Notes: generated by a model from the letters alone, not told the origin. A stretch of DNA of 64,000 nt from Tenuifilum thalassicum (GCF_013265555.1 NZ_CP041345.1:790581-854580); one strand, 5' to 3'; counted from the first letter of the stretch, positions 36,939-45,501 are shown. Translations and numbers: made by a program.

Positions 36939-37100
36939 GGTTCGTTAAAAGTTAAGCGTTAAACGTTAATCGCCAGGTATTTAAAGTCATAAGCCTTCGA
37001 GTATCTGTTTCCACTTCGCTATAACGTTACAAATTTAGCACCAATCTAAAAACTGCACACTGCACACTGAACACTAATCAAATCCTTGTTTTAGTGGACG
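36939..37100 (+). repeat. Duplicated trailer segment, copy A (with relic CRISPR repeat)
   Basis: Begins GGTTCGTTAAAAGTTAA and shares its first 75 or so bases with 37139-37213 nearly without change. It ends in CTAATCAAATCC followed by a relic of the CRISPR repeat core (37081-37105). Offset to copy B is 200-201 bp. Confidence 0.88.
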
Positions 37101-37105
37101 TTTAC
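37081..37105 (+). repeat. Relic CRISPR repeat, 196 bp left of the array
   Basis: Matches positions 6-24 of the 37-bp repeat exactly, then continues GTTTAC, where the true repeat has GTTAC. The repeat's outer ends are lost. It is preceded by the same CTAATCAA that precedes repeat 1 of the array. Confidence 0.85.
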
Positions 37106-37138
37106 TAGGTTAATAGTTAATGGTGAAAAGTGAAAGGA

Positions 37139-37301
37139 GGTTCGTTAAAAGTTAAACGTTAAACGTTAATCGACAGGAATTTAAAGTCATAAGCCTTCGA
37201 GTATCTGTTACCTCCACGCTCTAAGCGTTTCGAATTAAGTTCCAAACTGAACACTGAACACTGAACACTGAATACTAATCAAATCCTTGTTTTAGTGGAC
37301 G
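37139..37301 (+). repeat. Duplicated trailer segment, copy B
   Basis: Second copy of the segment at 36939-37100, running directly into repeat 1 of the array. The outer parts are well conserved, the middle 60 or so bases have diverged. Its right end carries CTGAACA heptamers in tandem (about 37246-37270). Confidence 0.88.
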
Positions 37302-37906
37302 TTACTCTCTGACAAATCCAAATAGAAAAACAAAAGTAGTTATACAGATTCGTCGTAATCCTTGTTTTAGTGGACGTTACTCTCTGACCCGTTCTTATAG
37401 AGATTTTAGCCGATGTGGATCAACTGTCGTAATCCTTGTTTTAGTGGACGTTACTCTCTGACAAGTATTAATTTGTAATAAACTCGACTCCAGACTTGGT
37501 CGTAATCCTTGTTTTAGTGGACGTTACTCTCTGACTCATATATTCAATATCCTCTTTGCCTACTATCCAATAGTCGTAATCCTTGTTTTAGTGGACGTTA
37601 CTCTCTGACTTTTTTATAATGGCGAGCATATTGATTTTGAACTGCCAGTCGTAATCCTTGTTTTAGTGGACGTTACTCTCTGACTATATAGAGAAAAATT
37701 CTTTAAATGAAATTTATAAGTGTCGTAATCCTTGTTTTAGTGGACGTTACTCTCTGACGCCTGGATAAATGGGCGACATACGAGGGGGAAGGGATAGTCG
37801 TAATCCTTGTTTTAGTGGACGTTACTCTCTGACGTGTGATACGTTGAATTCACCGTCAGCCTCCTACTAGTCGTAATCCTTGTTTTAGTGGACGTTACTC
37901 TCTGAC
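37277..37906 (-). CRISPR. CRISPR array: 9 repeats of 37 bp, 8 spacers of 36-38 bp
   Basis: Repeats lie at 37277-37313 (5' five bases degenerate), 37352-37388, 37426-37462, 37499-37535, 37573-37609, 37648-37684, 37722-37758, 37797-37833 and 37870-37906. Repeats 2-9 are identical; each begins GTCGTAATCC and ends ACTCTCTGAC on the plus strand. Spacers are 38, 37, 36, 37, 38, 37, 38 and 36 nt, all different. An internal hairpin GTAATCC/GGA-CG-TTAC is possible. The degenerate repeat and relic at the left mark the trailer, and the AT-rich flank with a -7 box at the right looks like a leader, so transcription is probably leftward. The repeat would then end in ATTACGAC, similar to the ATTGAAAC-type 5' handle of type I/III crRNAs. 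No cas gene is in the window; the type is unknown. Confidence 0.95.
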
Positions 37907-37978
37907 AGGTAAATCTGTAAATCGCTGTGCACCAGAATTATATAAATCGAATTTAAAGAAAATTAACACTTTTTTACT

Positions 37979-37998
37979 AAAAAATGGTACCATTTTTT
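37979..37998. repeat. Perfect 20-bp palindrome in the CRISPR leader region
   Basis: AAAAAATGGT followed by ACCATTTTTT, 72 bp right of the last repeat. It could be an operator, a hairpin at the 5' end of the pre-crRNA, or a weak terminator for rightward transcripts. Confidence 0.7.
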
Positions 37999-38005
37999 GG
38001 GGGCG

Positions 38006-38036
38006 CAAAGTTACAAAATTTTTAGGCTCAATGCAA
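38006..38036 (-). promoter_or_regulatory. Candidate promoter for the CRISPR array
   Basis: Minus strand: TTG (38034-38036), 20 bp, TAACTTTG (38006-38013), a consensus -7 box. Transcription would start near 38000 and run left through the palindrome into the array about 100 nt later. Confidence 0.5.
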
Positions 38037-38243
38037 TACCAGTTTTTTACCTATCACCTCAAATATAGTAAAAACTTTTTACTCTTCAAATAAACCATGT
38101 CCAGCTTATAGTATTTCCTTGAACACATTTATAAATCAATATCTATCAACCATTTACACTAATGCTGTAGCGTTTAAATCCGTTATTATTCTTATTTATG
38201 CCTACTATTTTATGTAGACTTTATTTAGGACGGGTCAGATTTT

Positions 38244-38305
38244 ATCCTTTATCCGTCTTCGCCGGATTTTATCCTTAATCCTTAATCCTTTAACCTTTAT
38301 CCTTA
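38244..38305 (+). repeat. ATCCTTA/ATCCTTT simple repeats
   Basis: Irregular tandem words ATCCTTTA, ATCCTTAATCCTTAATCC, TTTATCCTTATCC. The repeats run across the stop codon of the carbonic anhydrase gene and encode its last residues (EDKDKG). Confidence 0.7.
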
Positions 38306-38820
38306 TCCTCCTTGTACCATCCCGAGTAGAATAGGTAGTTTCGGGCAATACGTTCGTTGGTTTCGCGGCTTAGCTGAGGGTCAACCTTTTTTACGAATTT
38401 TGCTGGAACACCTGCATAAACGCTAGCTGGCTCAACTTGCGTGTTTTCAAGTACAAGGGCATTTGCAGCAACAATGGCACCTTGCCCTATTACGGCATTG
38501 TCCATAACAGTACTTCCCATGCCTAGCAGCGCACCTTGCTTTACCTCTGCGCCGTGCAGTATTACCCCATGTCCTATTGAAACATCATCTTCAACCTTAA
38601 TGGTTGTTTTTTTGTAGGTGGTATGTAGCACCGCATTATCCTGAATGTTAACACGGTTGCCAATACGAATGGAGTTAACATCGCCTCGTAGTACCGCTCC
38701 ATACCATATGCTGCAGTCATCGCCAATCTCTACATCGCCTATAATAACTGCCGTTTCTGCAATAAAGCAGTTCTTCCCAATTTTTGGGGTGAATCCCCTT
38801 AACGATTTGATTATTGCCAT
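38290..38820 (-). CDS. Gamma-class carbonic anhydrase-like protein
   Basis: 176 residues of left-handed beta-helix built from hexapeptide repeats (AVIIGDVEIGDDCSIWYGAVLRG, VNIQDNAVLHT). The three zinc His of gamma carbonic anhydrases are in NAVLHTT and SIGHGVILHGA. The trimeric family hydrates CO2 or serves related transferase roles (YrdA/PaaY type). The last residues come from the simple repeat that continues downstream, suggesting the repeat has shifted the original stop. Confidence 0.92.
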   Translation of the reverse strand: MAIIKSLRGFTPKIGKNCFIAETAVIIGDVEIGDDCSIWYGAVLRGDVNSIRIGNRVNIQDNAVLHTTYKKTTIKVEDDVSIGHGVILHGAEVKQGALLGMGSTVMDNAVIGQGAIVAANALVLENTQVEPASVYAGVPAKFVKKVDPQLSRETNERIARNYLFYSGWYKEDKDKG

Positions 38821-38839
38821 CTCATTTTGTATTTTACTG

Positions 38840-38847
38840 CAAATTTA
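38840..38847 (-). promoter_or_regulatory. Candidate -7 box for the carbonic anhydrase gene
   Basis: TAAATTTG on the minus strand, 20 bp before the ATG. No clear -33. It lies within the short divergent gap. Confidence 0.4.
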
Positions 38848-38864
38848 AGCATGTAATTCGAAAG

Positions 38865-39611
38865 TTGTCTAAAGGTTTTAAAAAGCAGGTAAGCATTAGG
38901 CTCTACGGAAGCCTGAATGATTTTGTTGCTCAGGAGCTAAAGCAGACCAATATTTCTGTAGGTTTCTGGGGTAACCCAACAATAAAGGACCTGGTAGAAT
39001 CGGTTGGGGTTCCACATACCGAGATAAACCTTATTCTTGCCAACAGCTGCCCGGTTAATTTTTCTTATAAGCCAGAAAGTGGTAGTCGTATCTCTTGCTA
39101 TCCAAAGTTCTTCTTTCTTAAAAATTCTGAGAGCTGTTTACAGCCACAGGTTCCTATGCCCCCTAAGTTCATTTGTGATGCTCATTTAGGACGGCTAGCA
39201 TCGTACATACGTCTTTGTGGTTTCGACACCTTATTTAATACTACTTTTGAGGATAGAACAATAATAAAAACTTCAAATAGCGAGGAACGAATCATACTAA
39301 CACGCGATAAGGGTTTGCTTCGCTGCGGGAGTGCCCGTTTGGGCTATTTTGTTAGGGAAACAAAACCTATACTACAGTTAAGAGAGGTTATAGAGTATTT
39401 TGAGCTAAAGGATTACCTTGCCCCCTTCTCAAGATGTTCACTTTGTAATGGGAAAATAACAGATATAGAAAAGAAGGAGGTAGTTAATAAAGTTCTACCC
39501 ACTACGTACAGGTGTTACGAAAAATTTTATTGTTGCACCAAATGTGGACATGTTTACTGGGAGGGTTCACATTTTAGGCGGTTAAAATTGACTCTCGAGG
39601 GTATGTTATGA
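38865..39611 (+). CDS. Mut7-C RNase-domain protein with N-terminal ubiquitin-like fold
   Basis: About 248 residues if TTG 38865 is the start; the frame extends to a TTG at 38814 inside the divergent carbonic anhydrase gene, and no ATG occurs early. The N-terminal part (QVSIRLYGSLNDFV ... FWGNPTIKDLVESVGVPHTEINLILANS) is a ThiS/MoaD-like ubiquitin fold. Then comes the Mut7-C PIN-like RNase core: FICDAHLGRLASYIRLCGFDTLF and ERIILTRDKGLLRC with conserved Asp. The C-terminus has a zinc ribbon, CSLCNGKI ... CCTKCGHVYWEGSH. The family is predicted to cut RNA, unproven. Confidence 0.87.
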   Translation: MSKGFKKQVSIRLYGSLNDFVAQELKQTNISVGFWGNPTIKDLVESVGVPHTEINLILANSCPVNFSYKPESGSRISCYPKFFFLKNSESCLQPQVPMPPKFICDAHLGRLASYIRLCGFDTLFNTTFEDRTIIKTSNSEERIILTRDKGLLRCGSARLGYFVRETKPILQLREVIEYFELKDYLAPFSRCSLCNGKITDIEKKEVVNKVLPTTYRCYEKFYCCTKCGHVYWEGSHFRRLKLTLEGML

Positions 39612-39675
39612 TTGGTTTTCAAAAAACGGGCCAAACAAGTTCAAGAAAATATGTCGTAAAATATCTTTTAAAACG

Positions 39676-39704
39676 TTTGCTGAATGTAAAAAAGCCTAAT
39701 TTTG
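39676..39704 (+). promoter_or_regulatory. Promoter for korAB
   Basis: TTTG (39676-39679), 17 bp, TAATTTTG (39697-39704). Predicted 5' UTR of about 80 nt. Confidence 0.6.
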
Positions 39705-39792
39705 TAAAATAATTTAACAAAAAACAACAAATTTAAAGGTCTGAAAAACAGGTAGATAATGTTTTTCGGGTTAAAAACAAAACAGCATCTTT

Positions 39793-41646
39793 ATGGATAA
39801 ACAAAAAAGTGTCCAAGAGCTGGACGAGGTAGTAGTTCGATTTTCGGGTGATTCCGGCGATGGCATGCAGCTTACCGGAACCCTTTTTGCCGATGCATCG
39901 GCGCTTTTTGGTAACGATGTTAGCACCTTTCCAGATTATCCTTCCGAAATTCGTGCACCACAAGGCACGGTAGGTGGCGTATCTGGTTTTCAGGTACACT
40001 TTGGAAATAGAAAGGTGAATACTCCAGGTGACTACTGCGATGTGCTTGTAGCCATGAACCCTGCAGCCCTTAAAGCAAATGCGAAATGGGTTAAAAAAGG
40101 GGGAATTATTATAGTAGATGTTGACCAGTTTAACGAAAAGGGTTACCAGCGCGCTGGTTACAAAACCTTCGATGCTGAGACCGAACTTAATCTGCAGGAT
40201 TATAAACTCATTTTTGCGCCAATCACTAGCCTAACAAAGGAAAGTTTAAAAGATAGTGGGCTTGATAACAAAAGCATAGTTCGGAGTAAGAACATGTTTG
40301 CTTTGGGTATGGTTTACTACCTTTTCGAAAGAAATATGAACTTTACTGAGAGGTTCTTCGAAAAGAAGTTTGCCAAAAAGCCTGAGATTGTTGAAGCAAA
40401 CAAAAAAGTTCTTCATGATGGATACAACTATGCTGCTAACATACAGGCAATAGCAAATAAGTATGAGGTAAAGCAAGCAGAAACACTGCCCAAAGGTAGG
40501 TATCGTAATATAAGTGGTAACACAGCAACAGCATGGGGGTTAATTGCAGCAGCCGAAAAGGCAGGGCTACCTTTATTCTGTGGCTCATATCCTATTACCC
40601 CTGCAACCGAGATATTAATAGAGCTTGCTAAACGCAAAGATTTGGGAGTGAAAACTCTTCAGGCTGAGGATGAGATTGCTGGTATTTGTACTGCAATTGG
40701 AGCGTCCTTTGCAGGTAATTTTGCTGTAACAACTACTTCGGGCCCAGGTCTTTCTCTTAAGTCCGAAGCGCTTGGATTAGCAGTAATGACTGAGCTACCA
40801 CTTGTTGTGGTTGATGTTCAGCGAGGAGGCCCATCAACCGGATTGCCCACAAAAACGGAACAATCGGACCTAATGCAAGCTCTGTGGGGTCGCAACGGAG
40901 AGGCTCCTATGGTTGTTATTGCAGCAAGTACACCAAGTAACTGCTTCGATTATGCCTTTATGGCTGGAAAAATAGCCATGGAGCATATGACTCCTGTAAT
41001 GCTCTTAACCGATGGTTACATTGCCAATGGTTCTGAACCTTGGAAAATTCCAAGCATGAAGGATTACCCAGAAATCAAGCCACCTATTGTTCCTGAAGGT
41101 ACTAAGGATTACATGCCTTATGCACGCGATGCTGAACGACTTGCTCGCGGATGGGCACTCCCTGGGAAAAAGGATATTGAGCATCGTTTAGGTGGTTTGG
41201 AGAAAGATTTCTTAAAAGGCACAGTATCGCACGATCCTATTAACCACCAGAAAATGGTTGATATTCGTGCTGAAAAGGTAAAACGTGTTCAGGAATATAT
41301 TCCAGAACAAGAGGTGTTTGGCGACAAAGAGGGTGAACTTCTTGTTGTAGGTTGGGGTGGAACATATGGACATCTTTACGATGCGGTTAATGAAATGCGT
41401 AAAGCCGGGAAAAGCGTATCGTTATGTCATTTCAATTATATTAACCCACTTCCTAAAAACACTGGCGAAATCTTTTCAAAGTTTAAAAAGATAGTTGTGT
41501 GCGAGCTAAATCTTGGCCAGTTTGCTAACTATTTGAGAATGAATTTTCCTGAGTACAAGTATATGCAATATAATAAAGTGCAAGGACTACCATTTACCGT
41601 AGTGGAGCTTGTAGATAAATTTAACCAAATTTTGGAGGGTAAATAG
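39793..41646 (+). CDS. korA: 2-oxoacid:ferredoxin oxidoreductase alpha subunit (gamma-alpha fusion)
   Basis: 617 residues. The N-terminal 190 or so form the gamma domain (RFSGDSGDGMQLTGTLFADASALFG, SFGPS-type SEIRAPQGTVGGVSGFQ). The alpha pyrimidine-binding domain follows (about 225-610), with the YPITP motif in GSYPITPATEILIELAKR and TTTSGPGLSLKSEALGLA. This is the two-subunit KorAB type that makes succinyl-CoA from 2-oxoglutarate with ferredoxin; related 2-oxoacids cannot be ruled out. korB follows after 2 bp. No separate delta ferredoxin subunit is encoded. Confidence 0.93.
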   Translation: MDKQKSVQELDEVVVRFSGDSGDGMQLTGTLFADASALFGNDVSTFPDYPSEIRAPQGTVGGVSGFQVHFGNRKVNTPGDYCDVLVAMNPAALKANAKWVKKGGIIIVDVDQFNEKGYQRAGYKTFDAETELNLQDYKLIFAPITSLTKESLKDSGLDNKSIVRSKNMFALGMVYYLFERNMNFTERFFEKKFAKKPEIVEANKKVLHDGYNYAANIQAIANKYEVKQAETLPKGRYRNISGNTATAWGLIAAAEKAGLPLFCGSYPITPATEILIELAKRKDLGVKTLQAEDEIAGICTAIGASFAGNFAVTTTSGPGLSLKSEALGLAVMTELPLVVVDVQRGGPSTGLPTKTEQSDLMQALWGRNGEAPMVVIAASTPSNCFDYAFMAGKIAMEHMTPVMLLTDGYIANGSEPWKIPSMKDYPEIKPPIVPEGTKDYMPYARDAERLARGWALPGKKDIEHRLGGLEKDFLKGTVSHDPINHQKMVDIRAEKVKRVQEYIPEQEVFGDKEGELLVVGWGGTYGHLYDAVNEMRKAGKSVSLCHFNYINPLPKNTGEIFSKFKKIVVCELNLGQFANYLRMNFPEYKYMQYNKVQGLPFTVVELVDKFNQILEGK

Positions 41647-41648
41647 CC

Positions 41649-42677
41649 ATGGAAGAACAATATACAAATTACACCCCACAGGATTTTAAGAGCGATCAGG
41701 AAGTACGTTGGTGCCCAGGTTGTGGCGACCATGCCATACTAAATGCAGTGATTAAAGCGCTTCCCGAGGTTTCGAAAGAGCTTAAGTACGATATGGAGCG
41801 CTACGTTTTTGTTTCGGGTATTGGTTGTTCTAGTCGCTTCCCATACTATGTAAATACTTTCGGCTTTCATGGCATTCATGGTCGTGCTGCTGCCATTGCT
41901 ACAGGTGTAAAAGTTGCTAACCCAACTTTAAGTGTATGGCAGGTTTCGGGCGACGGCGATGCATTAGCAATTGGAGGAAACCATTTTATTCATGCTGTTC
42001 GTCGTAATATCGATATCAACATTCTCTTATTTAATAACCAAATTTATGGTTTAACAAAGGGGCAGTATTCTCCCACATCACCTTTAGGAGCCATTACAAA
42101 GACTTCGCCTTATGGAACAGTAGAACACCCATTCCGCCCAGGAGAATTGGTAATTGGTGCTCAGGGTAAATTCTTTGCTAGGTCTCTTGATGTCGATGTT
42201 AAGCTTACAAAGGAAATACTAGTTGAGGCTGCTAAACACGATGGAACCTCAGTGGTAGAAATACTTCAAAACTGTGTGATTTTTAACGACGGTGCATATA
42301 GTCATATTACTGATAGAGAAAATCGTGAGGATAGGGTTATTGTGCTCAGGCATGGCGAGAAGATGATTTTTGGTAAAAATCGAGATAAAGGTCTTGTTCT
42401 TAGCGGTCTCAGTCTAAAAGTTGTTAAGATTGGTGAGGGTGGCTTCACCATGGATGATATCCTTGTTCACGATGCATATAACCCAAACCCTGGTATCCAC
42501 ATGATGCTTGCCAACATGCAATACCCCGATTACCCAGTTGCACTTGGTGTTATTAGAAATGTGAAGGACTCAACTTACGACGATAACGTTCGGGATCAGG
42601 TTCTTGAGGTGATGAAAAATTCTAAAATTAAATGCGTCGACGATTTACTCAACAGTGGTGATACATGGGAGTTGTAG
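41649..42677 (+). CDS. korB: 2-oxoacid:ferredoxin oxidoreductase beta subunit
   Basis: 342 residues. The TPP motif begins VSGDGDALAIGGNHFIHAVRRN and ends LLFNNQIYGLTKGQ. Cluster ligands include the Cys pair in WCPGCGDHAIL and Cys in SGIGCSSRFPYY. The combination of YGLTKGQYSPTS and HGRAAAIATGVK is typical of KorB. It forms the active heterodimer with korA and is followed by a good terminator. Confidence 0.94.
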   Translation: MEEQYTNYTPQDFKSDQEVRWCPGCGDHAILNAVIKALPEVSKELKYDMERYVFVSGIGCSSRFPYYVNTFGFHGIHGRAAAIATGVKVANPTLSVWQVSGDGDALAIGGNHFIHAVRRNIDINILLFNNQIYGLTKGQYSPTSPLGAITKTSPYGTVEHPFRPGELVIGAQGKFFARSLDVDVKLTKEILVEAAKHDGTSVVEILQNCVIFNDGAYSHITDRENREDRVIVLRHGEKMIFGKNRDKGLVLSGLSLKVVKIGEGGFTMDDILVHDAYNPNPGIHMMLANMQYPDYPVALGVIRNVKDSTYDDNVRDQVLEVMKNSKIKCVDDLLNSGDTWEL

Positions 42678-42700
42678 TGTTCTTTTAATAGATAATTTAC

Positions 42701-42734
42701 AGGCTGTCTCTCAAAACCGAGACAGCCTTTTTTA
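42701..42734 (+). terminator. Terminator of korAB
   Basis: GGCTGTCTC (42702-42710) pairs with GAGACAGCC (42719-42727), then seven T. Confidence 0.92.
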
Positions 42735-43035
42735 TAATTCATCTGTGCTATTTGTATTCTCATTGTTCATGATATCGTATTTTCTACTGTATCAGTAGAA
42801 TTTTAATTCGAACTAGCTTACCCGATTAAAATTAATTAGTAAACAACCTTAAGAACTATTGCCTGATTAAACTATTAATTTAAAAAATAGAAACCTGTAA
42901 AACATCTGTATTTGATAAGGAGTCAATAATTTTAGTGTCTTAAAGTTATAAATAACATTAGTTTATTTAGTTAATAAATGCTAAATTAGCTTAGAAAATA
43001 TTTTTAAGAATTTAAGATGTAAATGCCAAAGTCGT
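42735..43035. other. AT-rich intergenic region before the PorE-like gene
   Basis: About 300 bp with very high A+T. I found no consensus TAnnTTTG box, hairpin or coding frame; the promoter of the next gene is therefore not identified. Confidence 0.5.
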
Positions 43036-45501
43036 ATGGTAAAAAAGTTCGTAAAGTATATTCTGTTAGTTGTGGCAATGGCCAGCTTTGGAATAGTTCA
43101 GGCGCAAGAGAGCTTTAAGGAGCTATTTAACGATGCTGAATACTATTTCTTTTTAAAGGATTATAAAGAAGCCCTACCTTTATATAATAAGCTCTACTCG
43201 CTTGATTCCGCCAATTCAAATATTATATACAAAATAGGTTTGTGCTACCTGAACATTCCAGGCTTAAAAGAAAAAGCAATTCCATATCTTGAAAAGGCTA
43301 GCCAAAATATAAGTAAATGGTATAGAGAAGGATATTACCGGGAGAAGAATGCTCCCCTTGATGTTCTTTTTTATTTAGGGCAGGCCTATGAAGTAAACTT
43401 CCAATTTGATAAGGCTTTGGAAGCGTATAAAAAATTCAAAGAGAAGATAGAAGTACGCGATATTTTCAGTCTTGACTATGTAAACCAGCAAATAAAAGCT
43501 TGTGAGATTGCCAATGACTATATTTCTCGACCTATTACTTTAAAAACGGAGCACCTAAATCTTTTTAAGAATACTCGTAAAAGTTGTACATATCCTGTGG
43601 TTTCGGGCGATAGGCAAACTATGGTTTTTACGGTAAAAGAAAAATTTTATACTGCTGTTTACTACACAAAATGTGTCGATGGGAAGTGGGAAACGCCTAA
43701 GAATGTAACCCTTGACCTTAGGGTTGAGGGCGAGCTCTACACTACTTCGCTTAACTATTCTGGCGATTACTTAATTATTTTTGTAAATGAAATTACATCA
43801 GGAAATCTTTACTACTCTACCATTAAAGATGGGAAATGGCAACCAGTGAAAAAATTGCCATCACCAATTAATTCAAGAGATTGGGAGACATTTGCCTCGC
43901 TTTCGCCCGATGGTAAGCAGCTTTACTTTACCTCGAATCGTAAAGGAGGATATGGGGGTATTGATATCTATGTTTCAAATCTTATGCCCAATGGAAAATG
44001 GAGTGAGCCGGTAAATCTTGGCCCTCAAATTAATACAGCATACAACGAGGAGTCCCCAATTCTTTGCCCTAATGGCAAAACGCTTTACTTTGCATCACAG
44101 GGGCATAATAGCATGGGTGGCTTTGATATTTTTTATTCAAGTAAAATAGGCGATGGCGCATGGAGTGTGCCTACTAATGTTGGGTACCCCTTTAATACGC
44201 CCGACGACGAATACTTCTTCTTCCCTGTTGATTCCTTAACAGGCTACATGCCTATGGTTGTTGAGAACCAGTCTAGTATTTATGAGATATATAAGGTAAG
44301 CATTTATCCAAGTATTGCTAAGAAAATAAAGCTGTTTGGAAACGTAAAACTTTCAGATAATGCCGATGTTAAATCCGATAGTATAACCATTTTGGTTAAA
44401 GATACATCCAATAATACAGTTGCCATGGCTTTGCCTCTAAATGATGGAAGTTATAGTGTTGATATTAAGCCTGGAACGTATAAGATTTTTGCATCGAGTG
44501 AGTTCTATATTATGGATACGCTCATGCTTAATATCCCTTTAACCTATAATCAGGAGAAGTATCCACTCGATCTTAATTTAAGAGCTAAGCCTACAACAAA
44601 CGAGGAGGTTATCAAGTTTAACTATATACTTTTTGATTTCAACAGCTATGAGTTGAAACGTGAAGCCCTTTTTGAACTAGAAAAGATTTATAAGCTGATG
44701 ATAGATTACCCCGATTTGTATATTGAAGTTATTGGGCATACCGATAGCAAGGGTGCTCCAGCTGTAAACCTTTTACTTTCGGCACGAAGAGCTAATGCTG
44801 TGGTAGAGTATCTGGTAAATAAGGGCATTGATGAAAAACGTTTCGTTGTAAGAGGTATGGGGTCGATGGTTAGCTTTGCAGCCAACACTAATCCCGATGG
44901 TTCCGATAATCCTCATGGTAGAAAACTAAATAGAAGGGTTAGCATACGCGTGTTCAATCCAAACAAAAATATTAAGATTGAGTACGTTGATATACCTGAG
45001 CACCTTAAGCCCCAAAACCAAAAGTATACCATAATGTTATCACCCATAAATGACACTATCTCGCCAGAGCTGGTTAAACGGATTGAGAAGTTTTTCGACT
45101 TTAGGTTGAGAGAGTTTAAAATTGGATCGAGAAGCATCACTTGTATGGGTGTATACGAAACAAAGGCCGACGCTATTCAAGACTTAAATACGATTATCGA
45201 CCTGGGTGCCACACGTGCAATGCTGATTAATGAAGATGAAATGCAACGCTTTATTACAGCCTTGCAAAAAAATGTCATTACCCAAAAAACAGTATTTACA
45301 ATTCTGGTTGCTACTAGCGAGATTCCTCTTACCCAAGACTTCTTTAGAGGTTTGTATGTTACAGAGGAAGTCGGCGATGATGGTATTTATAGATATTACT
45401 ACGGGCTTTTCGATAGCAAGGAGAAGGCTAGTAAAATGCTTGAAAATGTTAACTCAATGGGATATCCCAATGCCATCCTAGTTAAACTTAATAAAAGGTG
45501 A
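43036..45501 (+). CDS. PorE-like OmpA protein: TPR, beta-propeller, OmpA and SPOR-like domains
   Basis: 821 residues with a signal peptide (YILLVVAMASFGIVQAQE). TPR repeats (about 25-165), a WD40/PD40 beta-propeller (about 190-420, motifs FASLSPDGKQLYFTSNRKGG and LCPNGKTLYFASQGHN), a carboxypeptidase-regulatory-like beta sandwich (about 435-515), an OmpA peptidoglycan-binding domain (about 525-640, GHTDSKGAPAVNLLLSARRA), then a C-terminal part (about 655-821) with two SPOR-like units (GVYETKADAIQDLNTIIDLG and YYGLFDSKEKASKMLENV). The first four domains match PorE of the type IX secretion system, which ties it to the cell wall. The SPOR-like end is unusual. Confidence 0.85.
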   Translation: MVKKFVKYILLVVAMASFGIVQAQESFKELFNDAEYYFFLKDYKEALPLYNKLYSLDSANSNIIYKIGLCYLNIPGLKEKAIPYLEKASQNISKWYREGYYREKNAPLDVLFYLGQAYEVNFQFDKALEAYKKFKEKIEVRDIFSLDYVNQQIKACEIANDYISRPITLKTEHLNLFKNTRKSCTYPVVSGDRQTMVFTVKEKFYTAVYYTKCVDGKWETPKNVTLDLRVEGELYTTSLNYSGDYLIIFVNEITSGNLYYSTIKDGKWQPVKKLPSPINSRDWETFASLSPDGKQLYFTSNRKGGYGGIDIYVSNLMPNGKWSEPVNLGPQINTAYNEESPILCPNGKTLYFASQGHNSMGGFDIFYSSKIGDGAWSVPTNVGYPFNTPDDEYFFFPVDSLTGYMPMVVENQSSIYEIYKVSIYPSIAKKIKLFGNVKLSDNADVKSDSITILVKDTSNNTVAMALPLNDGSYSVDIKPGTYKIFASSEFYIMDTLMLNIPLTYNQEKYPLDLNLRAKPTTNEEVIKFNYILFDFNSYELKREALFELEKIYKLMIDYPDLYIEVIGHTDSKGAPAVNLLLSARRANAVVEYLVNKGIDEKRFVVRGMGSMVSFAANTNPDGSDNPHGRKLNRRVSIRVFNPNKNIKIEYVDIPEHLKPQNQKYTIMLSPINDTISPELVKRIEKFFDFRLREFKIGSRSITCMGVYETKADAIQDLNTIIDLGATRAMLINEDEMQRFITALQKNVITQKTVFTILVATSEIPLTQDFFRGLYVTEEVGDDGIYRYYYGLFDSKEKASKMLENVNSMGYPNAILVKLNKR

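Larger units (their letters stand above)
36609..38289. other. 1.7-kb gene-free region holding the CRISPR locus
   Basis: From left to right: 5' UTR and -7 box of the RRM gene (36609-36742), tandem decamers (36846-36935), a duplicated segment (36939-37301), the CRISPR array (37277-37906), an AT-rich leader candidate with a perfect palindrome (37907-38060), AT-rich sequence without features (about 38060-38220), and ATCCTTA-type simple repeats (38244-38305). No cas gene, transposase or protein-coding frame of note is present. Confidence 0.85.

Noticed and set aside
36609-38289. Insertion sequence or prophage remnant around the CRISPR array
   Set aside because: No transposase, integrase or inverted-repeat ends; the repeats are explained by trailer duplication and simple repeats.
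38814-38864. Longer Mut7-C protein starting at TTG 38814
   Set aside because: It would overlap the start of the divergent carbonic anhydrase gene and adds residues without family similarity.
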